64,000 bases of DNA from Planctomycetaceae bacterium (GCA_002723275.1 PBNZ01000030.1:23145-87144); one strand, 5' to 3'. Positions 28,479-37,860 are shown, counted from the stretch's first letter. The notes: generated from the letters alone by a model not told the origin. Numbers and translations are program-made.

Positions 28479-29282
28479 TTGAATCGATTATCGAATCGTG
28501 TTGCTTTGATTACGGGTGTTGGAACGGGGATCGGGCGCGCGACGGCGTTAGCGATGGCTCGTGAGGGGGCGGACTTGATCCTGAATGATTTGGCGAGTGA
28601 GACGAGTCAATCGCATCTAGAGGATTTGGCCGATCAGATTCGGCAACAGGGGCGACGAGTACGAGTGCATTTTGCCGATGTTTCGAATCGCATGCAGATG
28701 GAAGAGTTGTTTGCAGCGAGTGTTGACGAGATGGGTTCGATTGACATTGCGCTTGCAAACGCAGCCTTCTCGGTCAAGAAACGCATTGTCGATACGGAAT
28801 GGACCGAAGCCCAGCGAATGATCGACGTGATCCTGGATGGAACTTTTCACACTTGTCAGCTGGCCGCGCAACAAATGATAAGTCAGCATAAGGCTGGGCG
28901 CTCAGGCGGTAAGATTCTTATTACTGGCAGCATTCATGCCGAACTCGCGATGCCGTTTCATGGTGTTTATGCAATGGCAAAAGCGGCTGGCATGCGTTTC
29001 TGCCAGTCACTTGCGGCAGAACTTGTTCCTTATCGAATTAACGTGAATTCGATCAATCCAGGTTGGATCGATACGCCCAATGAACGAAACTTCATCAGTG
29101 AAGCCGAGATCCAGGCCGTCGCGACTGAACTTCCCTGGCAGCGTTTGGGGAACCCGGATGAAATCGCTGAGGCCTTTGTTTTCCTCGCGAGTCCGGAGGC
29201 TGATTACATTACGGGACAAACCTTAGTGGTTGACGGAGGCTTGCGGCTGGATACTCGCAGCATTACGAAGGGTCTTGATTGA
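28479..29282 (+). CDS. Short-chain dehydrogenase/reductase
   Basis: A classical SDR oxidoreductase of about 267 residues using NAD(P)H. It has the cofactor motif TGVGTGIGRA near the N terminus, NDLAS after the second strand (an Asp that favours NAD), the NAA motif as LANAAF, the catalytic Ser of ITGSIHA, the YxxxK as YAMAK, and INPGWIDT. The C-terminal end ADYITGQTLVVDGG is typical. TTG 28479 gives the normal distance from the start to the glycine motif; a TTG at 28416 would add 21 unusual residues. The substrate is unknown. A sirtuin gene follows 56 bases later. Confidence 0.88.
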   Translation: MNRLSNRVALITGVGTGIGRATALAMAREGADLILNDLASETSQSHLEDLADQIRQQGRRVRVHFADVSNRMQMEELFAASVDEMGSIDIALANAAFSVKKRIVDTEWTEAQRMIDVILDGTFHTCQLAAQQMISQHKAGRSGGKILITGSIHAELAMPFHGVYAMAKAAGMRFCQSLAAELVPYRINVNSINPGWIDTPNERNFISEAEIQAVATELPWQRLGNPDEIAEAFVFLASPEADYITGQTLVVDGGLRLDTRSITKGLD

Positions 29283-29338
29283 TCTGTCCGTGAACTTTTT
29301 GAACGATGGGCGACGGTCATGGACAGGAGATAGACACC

Positions 29339-30094
29339 ATGCAGCAAGAGACCGCAGAACGCATCGCTGAATGGCTTAGTGGGCAAGATGCCGCCGTGGT
29401 CTTTACCGGGGCGGGGATGAGTACCGAAAGTGGCATCCCTGATTTTCGTTCTCCGGGGGGAATCTGGACGAAGTACCGAACCGTGTATTTCGACGAATTT
29501 CTGCAAAGTGCGGAAGCACGGTATGAGTATTGGCGGCAGAAAGCGGAGGGGCATCGGGACTTTGCCGATTCCCAACCGAATCTGGGTCATCAGATTCTGG
29601 CAACATGGGAAGCAAAGGGTTTGATAAGAGGAGTCGTTACGCAAAATATTGACGGGTTACATCAGTTGGCCGGCTCACAAAACGTTTTAGAGCTGCATGG
29701 AACTGCCCGTCAGATTATGTGTCTGGATTGTCAGGCTCGTTTCGATTCAGAGCCTCTCGTCCAGGAATTCTTGCAGCACGATCGAGTTCCTGAGTGCCCG
29801 GCTTGTCAGCAGGGGCGACTTAAGCACGCTACGATTTCCTTTGGCCAATCGTTATCGCCTGAGATTCTCAATAAGTCGATTGATTGGTGTCGTTCGTCGA
29901 AACTTTTGCTGGCGATGGGATCTTCGCTGGTGGTTACGCCAGCCGCTGAACTTCCTCGCCTGGTCAAGCAGAATGCGGGACGCCTGGTGATCATTAATCG
30001 GGATGAGACGCCACTGGATTCGCTTGCAGACGAAGTCATTAGTAGCTCCCTTGGAGAAGCCCTTGGGCAGATTGATGCGTGTCTTGGCAACTAA
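29339..30094 (+). CDS. Sir2 family NAD-dependent protein deacylase
   Basis: A class III deacylase of 251 residues that removes acyl groups from lysine using NAD+. Sequence landmarks are FTGAGMSTESGIPDFRSPGG (NAD loop), TQNIDGLHQLAG, LELHGT with the catalytic His, and a complete four-Cys zinc ribbon (CLDC then CPAC). The GSSLVVTPAAELP stretch follows. ATG 29339 is chosen because AGGAG lies nine bases upstream; ATG 29306 is an alternative. The YEYWRQK region resembles the Ala/Tyr-Arg pattern of SIRT5-like desuccinylases only loosely, so the acyl preference is open. Confidence 0.93.
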   Translation: MQQETAERIAEWLSGQDAAVVFTGAGMSTESGIPDFRSPGGIWTKYRTVYFDEFLQSAEARYEYWRQKAEGHRDFADSQPNLGHQILATWEAKGLIRGVVTQNIDGLHQLAGSQNVLELHGTARQIMCLDCQARFDSEPLVQEFLQHDRVPECPACQQGRLKHATISFGQSLSPEILNKSIDWCRSSKLLLAMGSSLVVTPAAELPRLVKQNAGRLVIINRDETPLDSLADEVISSSLGEALGQIDACLGN

Positions 30095-30118
30095 AGCCTC
30101 GCTGAGTGGTGCTGAATC

Positions 30119-31693
30119 ATGTCGAAAATTCCAGCTTTGATTTGCGGTGCTGGCCCGGTGGGATTGACGATGGCTGCTCAATTGCTTCGTCAAGGTATTG
30201 GGTTTCGCATTGTCGATAAAAACTCGAGACGCAGCATTCATTCGAAGGCTTTAGTTGTTTGGGCGCGTAGCCTTGAGGTGCTCAACACGGCCGTGCCAGC
30301 TCAAGATTTTATCGATGCGGGTATACCCGTTCGGAAGGCTGAGTATTGGTTTCAACAGGAGCGTCTGGCGGAGATCGATTTTTCGGGAGCTGAAAGTCCC
30401 TTTGGTACCGGCGTCATGATTCCGCAGGATGAGACGGAACGTGTGCTCGAAGAATCGCTCGCTCGTCATGAAATTCACGTTGAGCGACAGACTGAATTGA
30501 AACAGTTTGAGCAGAACGCGACGGGTGTGCGATGCCAGTTGGCGAAGGCTGACGGAACGATGGAAGAATTGGATGTGTCTTGGCTCATTGGTTGTGATGG
30601 AGCCCACAGCGTCGTCCGGCATCAGCTGGAACTCCCCTTTCACGGAGAGCTCGATAGGCACCGGTGGTATCTCGCCGACGTGCATATTCGAGGCGAGATG
30701 CCCGATGCCAATGTCGTTATTTGTGGACACCCTGATGGCATCATGATTTGCTTTCAGATTCGTGGAAACCGTTGGAGGATCATTGCCGAAGTTGATTTGA
30801 CCGACCCGGATCAACCTGTCGAAGAGGTGAAACTGTCGCAGGTTCAAGAGATGATGAATCAACGTGGACCCTCTGGTTTTGAACTCGCTGACCCTATTTG
30901 GTTATCCGAATTTCGAATCAATGAGCGAAAGGTCGATCGCTATGGCGTTGGCCGAGCATTTCTCGTAGGGGATGCGGCTCACATTCATAGTCCGGCAGGT
31001 GGACAAGGGATGAATACCGGAATGCAGGACGCTTGTAACCTCGCTTGGAAGTTGGCATTGGTAGAAAAGGGAGTTGCTGGACAGCCATTGCTCGAATCTT
31101 ATACTCAGGAACGCAGTGTGATTGGTGAGCAAGTGTTGAAGGCGGCAGGTCGTCTGACGGACGTCGCAACGCTGCGCAACTCACTTGCGATTTCCCTGAG
31201 AAACATCGCGTTGAAGACTGCGACCTCGTTCCATTGGATTCAAAAACGAGCACGGGATACGTTGTCGGAACTACGGATCAACTATGCATCGAGTCCACTG
31301 TGTGGTGCGCATATTTTGCATGGTGCCGTTCGCCCTGGTTTTCGAGTTCCGGACCTTCATTGGCAGACGAACGATGGCCAAACGGAATCGCTGTTTGCCG
31401 AGATGAAGGATCCCTCTCTGCTTTTACTGACTTGGCAGATGGGGCCCGAATTCACGGAGTCGTTGTTCGAGGCCTTGCCCGCTCGCTGGCGGGATGACGT
31501 ACGGATCGTCTCGCTGTTGCAAACGGATGATGACGACTTCGATGCTGATGGCATCATGCCCGCGTCTGAATGGAAGCGATTGGGTTCGGAAGTTCCCGGA
31601 TACGCACTGCTTCGTCCCGATGGCTATCTCGCTCTGTCGGCGAAGGCTAACGAGCCGCATGCATTGCAGGAGTGGTGTGCCAAGCTGAGTTGA
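30119..31693 (+). CDS. FAD-dependent aromatic monooxygenase (PheA/TfdB-like)
   Basis: A 524-residue group A flavoprotein hydroxylase of the UbiH/phenol hydroxylase type that uses NAD(P)H and O2. It has the Rossmann motif GAGPVGLTMAAQLLRQG near residue 10, the DG motif in LIGCDGAHSVVR, and the GD motif in FLVGDAAHIHSPAGGQGMN, followed by DACNLAWKLALV. The last 130 residues have the thioredoxin-like shape of the phenol hydroxylase C-terminal domain. It begins 25 bases after the sirtuin stop, so they are probably co-transcribed. The aromatic substrate cannot be read from the sequence. A halogenase gene lies 390 bases downstream, so both may modify aromatic compounds. Confidence 0.9.
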   Translation: MSKIPALICGAGPVGLTMAAQLLRQGIGFRIVDKNSRRSIHSKALVVWARSLEVLNTAVPAQDFIDAGIPVRKAEYWFQQERLAEIDFSGAESPFGTGVMIPQDETERVLEESLARHEIHVERQTELKQFEQNATGVRCQLAKADGTMEELDVSWLIGCDGAHSVVRHQLELPFHGELDRHRWYLADVHIRGEMPDANVVICGHPDGIMICFQIRGNRWRIIAEVDLTDPDQPVEEVKLSQVQEMMNQRGPSGFELADPIWLSEFRINERKVDRYGVGRAFLVGDAAHIHSPAGGQGMNTGMQDACNLAWKLALVEKGVAGQPLLESYTQERSVIGEQVLKAAGRLTDVATLRNSLAISLRNIALKTATSFHWIQKRARDTLSELRINYASSPLCGAHILHGAVRPGFRVPDLHWQTNDGQTESLFAEMKDPSLLLLTWQMGPEFTESLFEALPARWRDDVRIVSLLQTDDDDFDADGIMPASEWKRLGSEVPGYALLRPDGYLALSAKANEPHALQEWCAKLS

Positions 31694-31897
31694 TCTTGAA
31701 TGTTCGGTACATCGTTCGCTGAACGACGATTCGTCTTCAAATTTTCAGCGGGGCTTATTTCCACTGGCACAGTCAATCACGGATGTTTATTCTGGTGGCT
31801 TGATATTCTTTTCGATGATTCGCTGCCCGTGCTCAGGAGTTCGGAAGTGGTTTGATTTTGGCTTTGTCTTCTGGTGGCCTTTGGGCTGAATGCCTAG

Positions 31898-32083
31898 TCT
31901 GTTTGCGGAGCCGATATCGAATGGATTTCAGGATTGCTTGACAAAGAGTTCGACCTCAGCGGCTACGAACAAGGTCCGCGGCCAGCGATGGCGGCGGTTC
32001 CGGAGCCATCTAGTCTGCTGTTGATGCTGGTCGCTATGGCTGGTTTAGGAAACCGTGTAATCCGCAAGACTCGCGACAGGTAA
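31898..32083 (+). pseudogene. Orphan PEP-CTERM tail upstream of halogenase
   Basis: This open frame of about 61 codons runs from an in-frame TAG (31895) to TAA (32081). Its end reads AVPEPSSLLLMLVAMAG and then RVIRKTRDR, which is a textbook PEP-CTERM sorting signal: VPEPS, a hydrophobic span and a basic tail. The preceding residues (about EWISGLLDKEFDLSGYEQG) look like the end of a dockerin-like secreted protein. No signal peptide or body is found upstream in any frame of 31694-31895, so it appears to be the remnant of a lost surface-protein gene. It ends one base before the halogenase ATG. Confidence 0.7.
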
Positions 32084-32084
32084 A

Positions 32085-33593
32085 ATGATAAGGGATGACA
32101 CCAATCAGATTCGTCGCATTCTGATTGTCGGCGGAGGAACCGCCGGATGGATGGCAGCTGCCTACCTGCAAAAGCACTGCCCCTGCCAAATTGCTCTCGT
32201 CGAATCGCCGAATGTGCCTACCGTCGGAGTCGGCGAAGCAACGCTGCCGGCTTTGATTGATTTTATCGCCGAACTGGGGCTCGACGAAGACGAGTTCATG
32301 CGTCGATGCCATGCGACCTACAAGCTCGGTATCCAGTTCCAGGATTGGTTTCAGACTCAACATAGTTTTTGGCACCCCTTCGGTGTTGTCGGTGGAGAGA
32401 TCGATGGGGTTGATCTTTTTCATTACTGGTTGAAAGGGAGACGCCTGCAACGGGATGAAAGTGTCTATACCGACTACTCCCTCCAAAGAACGCTCGCCGA
32501 AGCCGGGCGAGCCCATCGACGTATCGGTGGAAAAGCGGTTGTTCGAAATTACGCTTACCATTTAGATGCAGGCGCACTCGCCGACTATCTCAAGGAAGTC
32601 GCGACGAGCCAGGGAGTACGGCATCTATTGGCGAACGTGGAAGAGGTGGTTGCCGATGGGCAGGATCGGATTCGATATGTTCGATTCGATGACGGTCGAC
32701 AGGTTGACGCCGATCTGTATCTGGATTGCACCGGCTTTCAGGGATTGCTGATCGAGCAGGCTCTCGGTGATCCCTATCTGGATTGGTCCGACACGCTGAT
32801 CTGTGATCGAGCTGTGGTCATTCGCTTGCCAGCCAACCCCAGGATGATGCCTTGTACCGAGGTGACTGGCGGCAGGGCAGGGTGGATCTGGCGGATTCCA
32901 CTCACGCATCGCGTCGGGTGTGGCTATGTTTACTCGAGTCGGCACCTCAGCGATGAAGAAGCCTTCATGGAACTAAGCCAATTTGCGGGGCTTGCTCAAA
33001 TACCTAAGGATGCGAAGCAATTGAAGATGCGTGTTGGACGTCGTGCCCACTTCTGGAAAGGCAACTGCGTCTCTCTGGGATTGGCATCGGGATTTATCGA
33101 GCCCCTAGAGTCGACAGGGATCTTTCTGATTCAAAGAGCTCTCGAATGTTTACTCGACGCCTTTCCCGACACATCCTGCAGTCAACCGCTGCAGAAATTG
33201 TTCAATGCTCGCATGGCCGAGGCCTATGAGGAAACACGAGATTTTGTACTCCTGCATTACTATTTGAGCCAGCGTCGTGATCCCTTCTGGGAAGACGCTC
33301 GACAGATTGCACTGCCGGATTCTCTGGTCGAGCGATTGGAGCTGTTCGATGATACCGGTGCAGTGGTTATTCCAGCCGCAGCCGTATTCCCTGCGACCAG
33401 CTTCTATTCGATTTATGCCGGGGAAGAACGGTTGCCGCGAACCTACAACCCACGCGTTGATGCAACCGATTTTGGGCAGGTTTGCAAACTGCTCGATCAA
33501 ATCAAAAATGCGAATCAAAATGCCATCGCCCAGTTGCCAAGACATCAAGACTTGATGCGTTGGTTGCATGAAGGTGAGGCAACTTCACGCTGA
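32085..33593 (+). CDS. Flavin-dependent tryptophan-type halogenase
   Basis: A 502-residue FADH2-dependent halogenase that would chlorinate or brominate an aromatic substrate. Diagnostic features are all present: GGGTAGW (residues 16-22), VGVGEAT (47-53), the catalytic Lys80 in TYKLGIQF, WIWRIP (267-272; the WxWxIP hallmark) and the conserved PLEST Glu342. No signal peptide is seen. A partner flavin reductase is not in the window. The gene starts directly after an orphan PEP-CTERM tail, and its end overlaps another such tail on the other strand. Activity on free tryptophan is not implied; related proteins act on varied substrates. Confidence 0.93.
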   Translation: MIRDDTNQIRRILIVGGGTAGWMAAAYLQKHCPCQIALVESPNVPTVGVGEATLPALIDFIAELGLDEDEFMRRCHATYKLGIQFQDWFQTQHSFWHPFGVVGGEIDGVDLFHYWLKGRRLQRDESVYTDYSLQRTLAEAGRAHRRIGGKAVVRNYAYHLDAGALADYLKEVATSQGVRHLLANVEEVVADGQDRIRYVRFDDGRQVDADLYLDCTGFQGLLIEQALGDPYLDWSDTLICDRAVVIRLPANPRMMPCTEVTGGRAGWIWRIPLTHRVGCGYVYSSRHLSDEEAFMELSQFAGLAQIPKDAKQLKMRVGRRAHFWKGNCVSLGLASGFIEPLESTGIFLIQRALECLLDAFPDTSCSQPLQKLFNARMAEAYEETRDFVLLHYYLSQRRDPFWEDARQIALPDSLVERLELFDDTGAVVIPAAAVFPATSFYSIYAGEERLPRTYNPRVDATDFGQVCKLLDQIKNANQNAIAQLPRHQDLMRWLHEGEATSR

Positions 33594-33713
33594 TCTGCGA
33601 CGACCGAGGAAAATCAAGCTCACGAGAGCCAGGGTCATACCAGATGGTTCCAGTAGGCCAACAATCCTTTGCACAAAGCTGAGTCGTTGAGTGGATTGAC
33701 AACGCGATACAGT
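33585..33713 (-). pseudogene. Orphan PEP-CTERM-like tail downstream of halogenase
   Basis: On the minus strand, reading from an in-frame TAG (33714-33716) to TGA (33585-33587), the frame ends GLLEPSGMTLALVSLIFLG followed by RRRSA. This matches the EPS, hydrophobic span and Arg-rich end of PEP-CTERM signals, although the first Pro of the motif is replaced by Leu. Only about 42 codons are open and no upstream body is found. It overlaps the last nine bases of the halogenase gene in convergent orientation. It is likely a decayed surface-protein gene. Confidence 0.55.
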
Positions 33714-33944
33714 CTACGAGAGTCCATGCTAACCATGGGTTTGATTCGATTCCAAGCAGAGCTGGATTGGATGCGGCTCGGTTAAACGCGTTTGATTACT
33801 GTCGGTCAGCCTGTTACAAAAAGGCTGCCAATGATGCGTCGGAAGTCAATGCATCTCCTCTTAGCGAGAGCAGCAGGATCCGATGCGACTAATCGATGAA
33901 TGATCCGCTTTTTTTATCCTTAATCTCAGCGATTGAAGGAAACG

Positions 33945-36047
33945 ATGAAACAGATTCTATTAACTTTCTTAATTTGCAGCTTCTTGTTCACCACAGCGGA
34001 AGACGCGGCGGTCGCTGCAAAACAGGATCATGATTACGACGTGGTGGTCATCGGTGGGACGCCTGCCGGAGTCGCGGCGGCAATAGCTGCAGCTCGCGCT
34101 GATAAAACGGTTGTCATTATCGAGCAATCGCCGGTTCTTGGAGGAGTACTTGCTTCGGGGGTGCTCAGGCTCGACGACAAATATGTGGAATCGAACAGTG
34201 GGGTGATGGAAGAATTCCGCCAACGCGTTAAAGCGTATCACCGTACCGAACTGGCGAATGATCCTCTTGTCCAAAAACATGTCCAACAAAATCCGGCAAA
34301 TCAATGGAACGTTGCAGAAGGCCGAGCCTGGGAGCCGCATACGGCGGCCAGGATTTATGCCGAATTAGTCGCTGAACATGCTGGTATCGCTACGCGGTTT
34401 AATGAAGTTGCCGTGGATGTGAGTATGGATGGATCGCGAGTCACGGGGGTCATTACACGCGAACGCGACAATCAGGGAAAACTCGGTGCTTCACATGCCT
34501 TTACCGGCAAGGTGATCATCGATGCAACTTATGAAGCTGACCTGGCAGAATATGCGGATATTCCTTATCGCATTGGACGCGAGGCTCGCTCACCAGAAGA
34601 ACCCCATGCGGGACGTATTTACACGAACTATTTTCGTGGTGTCCGAGGGACGTTACATGCCACGATCTTACCCGACAGTACAGGAGTTGCCGACCACCGA
34701 TCCCAGGCATTCACCTATAGGATCACTGCTAAGGACTATGGTCGCCCCGATCATCCGCATCGGCTGAAGGAACCGCCGCCCGGTTATGACCCGAGCAAGT
34801 ACAACTGGAATCCAAATACAAAGCCAATCATCCCCAACAGCAAGTTTGATCTACTGGGAATTAACTGGGGTGGCGACCTGGTGGGGCATGGAACACGTTG
34901 GGTCCTGGCCGACTGGGAGGAACGTGTTGAAGTCGAAAAAATCTACCGTAACCATGACCTAGGCTATCTCTACTTTATTCAGACCGAAGGAGGTTCGCCC
35001 CAGATCGGACTTCCGGATGATGAATTTCAAGACAACGGCAACTTCCCCTATCGAGTCTATGTTCGTCAGGGGCGGCGTATTGAGGGGCTCTACACGCTGA
35101 CAGAGAGTGACCTGCACAAGGATCTACGCGGAGATGGATTTCGGGGACCGTTACTCGTGGATTCCGTCGCCATTGGGATCTACGGCATCGATGCCCATCG
35201 CGTCGAAGGTCCTGCTGGCCGCAATGAACCGCCGCATGGGCCTGGTGCTGCTGAGGGGACGCTCCACATGCATGATGCAACAGGACCTTACCAGATACCT
35301 TATGGCACCTTGGTTCCCAAACAGCATCAGGGCATTCTGTTTCCGGTTGGTCTTTCCTCAACCCATGTTGCCATTTGCAGTGTACGCATGGAGCCCGTTT
35401 GGTCCTCGTTGGGACAGGCTGCCGGTGTTGCTGCCGCTCTGGCAATCGATCAAGAGCGGGAACTGAAGGACGTTTCGGTGACGGAAATCCAAGATGAGCT
35501 TTTGAGGCAGGGAAGTGTTTTGTTCTTCTATACTGATCTGCCGGCCGATAATCCGGCATTTATAGCAGCGCAAAAACTAAGTTTGCTTGGGGCAGTGGCC
35601 GGACCGGATCTGGCGGATTACATCCACGAGGCTGGTCGAGCGAAAGGCTTGAGCTCTCAGGAGAGGGAGGCCTACCGTTTTCGACCTGATGAACCGATTA
35701 CCTTAGGCGAGTTTGCTCAGATGGCGGTGAACGGACTTCAAATTCCGCTTAGCATTACCGCCTCGCACTTCACGGATGTGCCCCGCGGTCATCCTGCTTT
35801 CAAGTACATCGAAACGCTCTATGATTACTCAACGCAGTCCAAGCAACCTTTCTTCGACTTTGAGCCAAGTGAGAATTTCCGAACTGCCGTGGCTCATCCG
35901 GACAAGAATGTAAGCGGCGAGCAGGCAACCAAAATCCTTTCCGGTTTGCTCAAGACAAATGTCCCCGCGGCTGACAAACCCGCGGCAGACGTTACCCGCG
36001 GGGAAGCCGCGCAGTTGGTCTACCAGTGTTGGGTGAATGCCAACTGA
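33945..36047 (+). CDS. Secreted FAD-dependent oxidoreductase with SLH-like C terminus
   Basis: A 700-residue exported flavoprotein. The signal peptide covers about residues 1-23, followed by the dinucleotide motif VVVIGGTPAGVAAAIAAARA, LGGVLASGVLRLDD, and IIDATYEADLAEYA typical of the FAD-dependent oxidoreductase family common in planctomycete secretomes. Near the C terminus, SHFTDVPRGHPAFKYIETLY resembles an S-layer homology repeat, which could tether it to the cell wall. ATG 33945 is chosen because AAGGA lies just upstream; a TTG four codons earlier is less likely. Substrate unknown. It follows the halogenase by 351 bases. Confidence 0.85.
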   Translation: MKQILLTFLICSFLFTTAEDAAVAAKQDHDYDVVVIGGTPAGVAAAIAAARADKTVVIIEQSPVLGGVLASGVLRLDDKYVESNSGVMEEFRQRVKAYHRTELANDPLVQKHVQQNPANQWNVAEGRAWEPHTAARIYAELVAEHAGIATRFNEVAVDVSMDGSRVTGVITRERDNQGKLGASHAFTGKVIIDATYEADLAEYADIPYRIGREARSPEEPHAGRIYTNYFRGVRGTLHATILPDSTGVADHRSQAFTYRITAKDYGRPDHPHRLKEPPPGYDPSKYNWNPNTKPIIPNSKFDLLGINWGGDLVGHGTRWVLADWEERVEVEKIYRNHDLGYLYFIQTEGGSPQIGLPDDEFQDNGNFPYRVYVRQGRRIEGLYTLTESDLHKDLRGDGFRGPLLVDSVAIGIYGIDAHRVEGPAGRNEPPHGPGAAEGTLHMHDATGPYQIPYGTLVPKQHQGILFPVGLSSTHVAICSVRMEPVWSSLGQAAGVAAALAIDQERELKDVSVTEIQDELLRQGSVLFFYTDLPADNPAFIAAQKLSLLGAVAGPDLADYIHEAGRAKGLSSQEREAYRFRPDEPITLGEFAQMAVNGLQIPLSITASHFTDVPRGHPAFKYIETLYDYSTQSKQPFFDFEPSENFRTAVAHPDKNVSGEQATKILSGLLKTNVPAADKPAADVTRGEAAQLVYQCWVNAN

Positions 36048-36433
36048 TCTTCTTTTTATCTTCCCAACCTGATCTTGCTGCTGATCTTGCGGGTTGGGGA
36101 GATCGTTGCGTTATCGGAGATACCACACGCGGGAATTTATTTTTTGCTGCGACGCCGCCCGGTTGGACGACGGCTGTCGTTGAAAACCTGTTGGCAGCAG
36201 CAAAAAACAAAATGAGGTAGAACCCCCATGCATACTTCGAGAATCAAAAAGAGATTGGGGTAGTTTGGAATCCTCGCAGCAAAAAGTTGTTTGCTTCCGA
36301 CCTGGCTCGTCCAGCCGACATCAACATCCTGACTTTCCGTGACTTCGGTTCAGCCTTAACGGGTGATAAAGCCTCTGACTCGGGATTTTGCGGATGAGGG
36401 GCAGCATTTTTCCAACAGCTATTCGAACACCCG
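36048..36433. other. Convergent intergenic region with a dyad and a short direct repeat
   Basis: No gene is seen. Shortly after the oxidoreductase stop, CCCAACC and GGTTGGG form a 7-bp dyad enclosing a direct repeat TGATCTTGC-TGC-TGATCTTGC (about 36062-36102). No T tract follows, so this is at best a factor-dependent end. Confidence 0.5.
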
Positions 36434-36937
36434 TCACCTGCTGTTTGGATATCTGATGTTTTTCGCCATGCGAATTCGTTTTTGCAATGAGGGTTCTTTC
36501 CAACCGCGTTCAATCGCCCATGCCCGCCAAATCGCATACTTGTTTGCACTCCAACGTAATAGGAACCATGGAATGAAGATTACGATGAAGGCCGCGGGTG
36601 CAAGGATTCCCAGGAACATCGTGAGCGAAGATGCGGTTAGTAAGCCTAGGATGCATAAGACCATGATGACAAGCGTCCAGTAAATCCATAGGCAACCGCG
36701 TTCTGCTGGGCGTTTAAAGATCACAGGGTCAAAGGCTTGGGGGGAGTGCATTTTCTTGTTGCAGTCCAAGCATGAGAACTCCCGCCTTTCATAGACGAGG
36801 CGGCCGCTTTCTGGATTTTGTACAGGTGCAGATTGAGTGTGGTAATCAGAATGTTTCTGACATTTCCAACACCATAGTCGCTGATAATCCGGCTTTTCAG
36901 AACTGTCATCCCGCTTCGCATCGAACTGAGTCATCAT
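36434..36937 (-). CDS. Zinc-ribbon membrane protein of unknown function
   Basis: A 167-residue protein. The N-terminal part has two Cys pairs (CWKC near residue 23 and CLDC near residue 56), which would form a treble-clef or zinc-ribbon domain. Two hydrophobic segments follow (IYWTLVIMVLCILGLLTASS and an adjacent span ending FIPWFLL), then a basic tail. This suggests an inner-membrane protein with a cytosolic zinc ribbon. AGGAAT before the tandem ATG codons supports the start. No family is recognised and no neighbour explains it. Confidence 0.7.
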   Translation of the reverse strand: MMTQFDAKRDDSSEKPDYQRLWCWKCQKHSDYHTQSAPVQNPESGRLVYERREFSCLDCNKKMHSPQAFDPVIFKRPAERGCLWIYWTLVIMVLCILGLLTASSLTMFLGILAPAAFIVIFIPWFLLRWSANKYAIWRAWAIERGWKEPSLQKRIRMAKNIRYPNSR

Positions 36938-37149
36938 CTGATTCCTCGAAAGGTGAACGGCGAGAATTCTCCATCAAGATCAGAGCCGATGATCCCGTCC
37001 AGCAACAAAGCATGCCTCGCGCAATGCAAAGGACTTTCTTCGTTTATCGGGGATGACTGGCAGTTCAAGGATGCTTACTTTCAAAAAGCATCGAAGGCTA
37101 CCACACAGCGCTCGCAAAAGCTGCAATTGGTTCAAAAGCCACTCTAGAA

Positions 37150-37185
37150 GAAAACATGAAACCCTCTGTTTTGTCAGCGGGTTTC
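37150..37185 (-). terminator. Terminator downstream of tRNA-Val
   Basis: On the minus strand GAAACCC and GGGTTTC (37185-37179 with 37164-37158) form a 7-bp stem with a 14-nt loop, followed by ATGTTTTCTTCT. It begins 26 bases after the tRNA 3' end. Confidence 0.7.
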
Positions 37186-37211
37186 GCTCGGTGCGGTGCC
37201 AATCATGAAAG

Positions 37212-37285
37212 TGGGCGATACTGGATTCGAACCAGTGACCTCCGCAATGTGAGTGCGGCGCTCTAACCAACTGAGCCAATCGCCC
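37212..37285 (-). tRNA. tRNA-Val (anticodon CAC)
   Basis: The 74-base cloverleaf is complete. The acceptor stem is GGGCGAT/ATCGCCC, the D arm GCTC-AGTTGGTTA-GAGC, and the anticodon stem CCGCA/TGCGG with loop CTCACAT giving anticodon CAC. The T arm is ACTGG-TTCGAAT-CCAGT and the discriminator base is A. CCA is not encoded. It reads valine codon GUG. No other tRNA is adjacent, and no integrase or attachment repeat is seen at its 3' end. Confidence 0.96.
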
Positions 37286-37832
37286 GATTGAATGATGGAG
37301 ATGGATTGTTCAATCACCGATCTCATAGGTCAAATGCGATGATCCAACCATGATCATTCCTTCCTAGTTTAGCTGTCGAAGAAGGTGGCGCGAAGAACGG
37401 CAGCTCGTCACCCGGCAAGCGGTGCAATTAAGTTTTCATTGGATGAAGGTGCACTCGCCGACAGAGTTGCCGCGGATCAGCCTTGTCATAAGGCCGTTAT
37501 TGTCCTGGTAGATTCGTAGTTCGATTTCTGGCACCCATCTGAAAGGGCTCTTCAAGTTGATTGGGCCCCGCGTATGCGACGTCGAATCCAATTCACGTGT
37601 TGTTTTGCGGGGAGCGAGCGTTGCTCATCATAAAGGCTTCCAAGCCTTCCCCCTATCCCTGATTTCCAGCGTTGGATGAACGTCGATTCTCTTGAGCTGT
37701 ATCACGGGATCGGTTCCGCCGTCATGGGATGCTGAACCGTTCGAGCGACATTACCAGACGACAATAAATTGCAGTGTCGAGTCGCGTTTTTGAATTCGGA
37801 CGTCTGGTTGTTCAGAAAACGATTCAAAAAAG
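37286..37832. other. Intergenic stretch between tRNA and PEP-CTERM gene
   Basis: No gene is supported in about 550 bases. A short minus-strand open frame (37702-37926) overlaps the promoter of the PEP-CTERM gene and is not protein-like. Confidence 0.4.
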
Positions 37833-37860
37833 TTGCAATCAGAACTGCTTCGCTTATAAC
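37833..37860 (+). promoter_or_regulatory. Sigma-70-like promoter for the PEP-CTERM gene
   Basis: TTGCAA (37833-37838) and TATAAC (37855-37860) are separated by 16 bases, close to the consensus. The expected start near 37867 would leave a leader of about 58 bases ending in GAGGGGA before the ATG at 37925. Confidence 0.5.

Noticed and set aside
36980-37279. Open frame of 99 codons across the tRNA (starting MAQLVRAPHSHCGG)
   Set aside because: It is the translated shadow of the tRNA-Val gene.
37158-37285. tRNA 3' end as an integration site of a genomic island
   Set aside because: No integrase, no direct repeat of the tRNA end and no change in gene type on either side.
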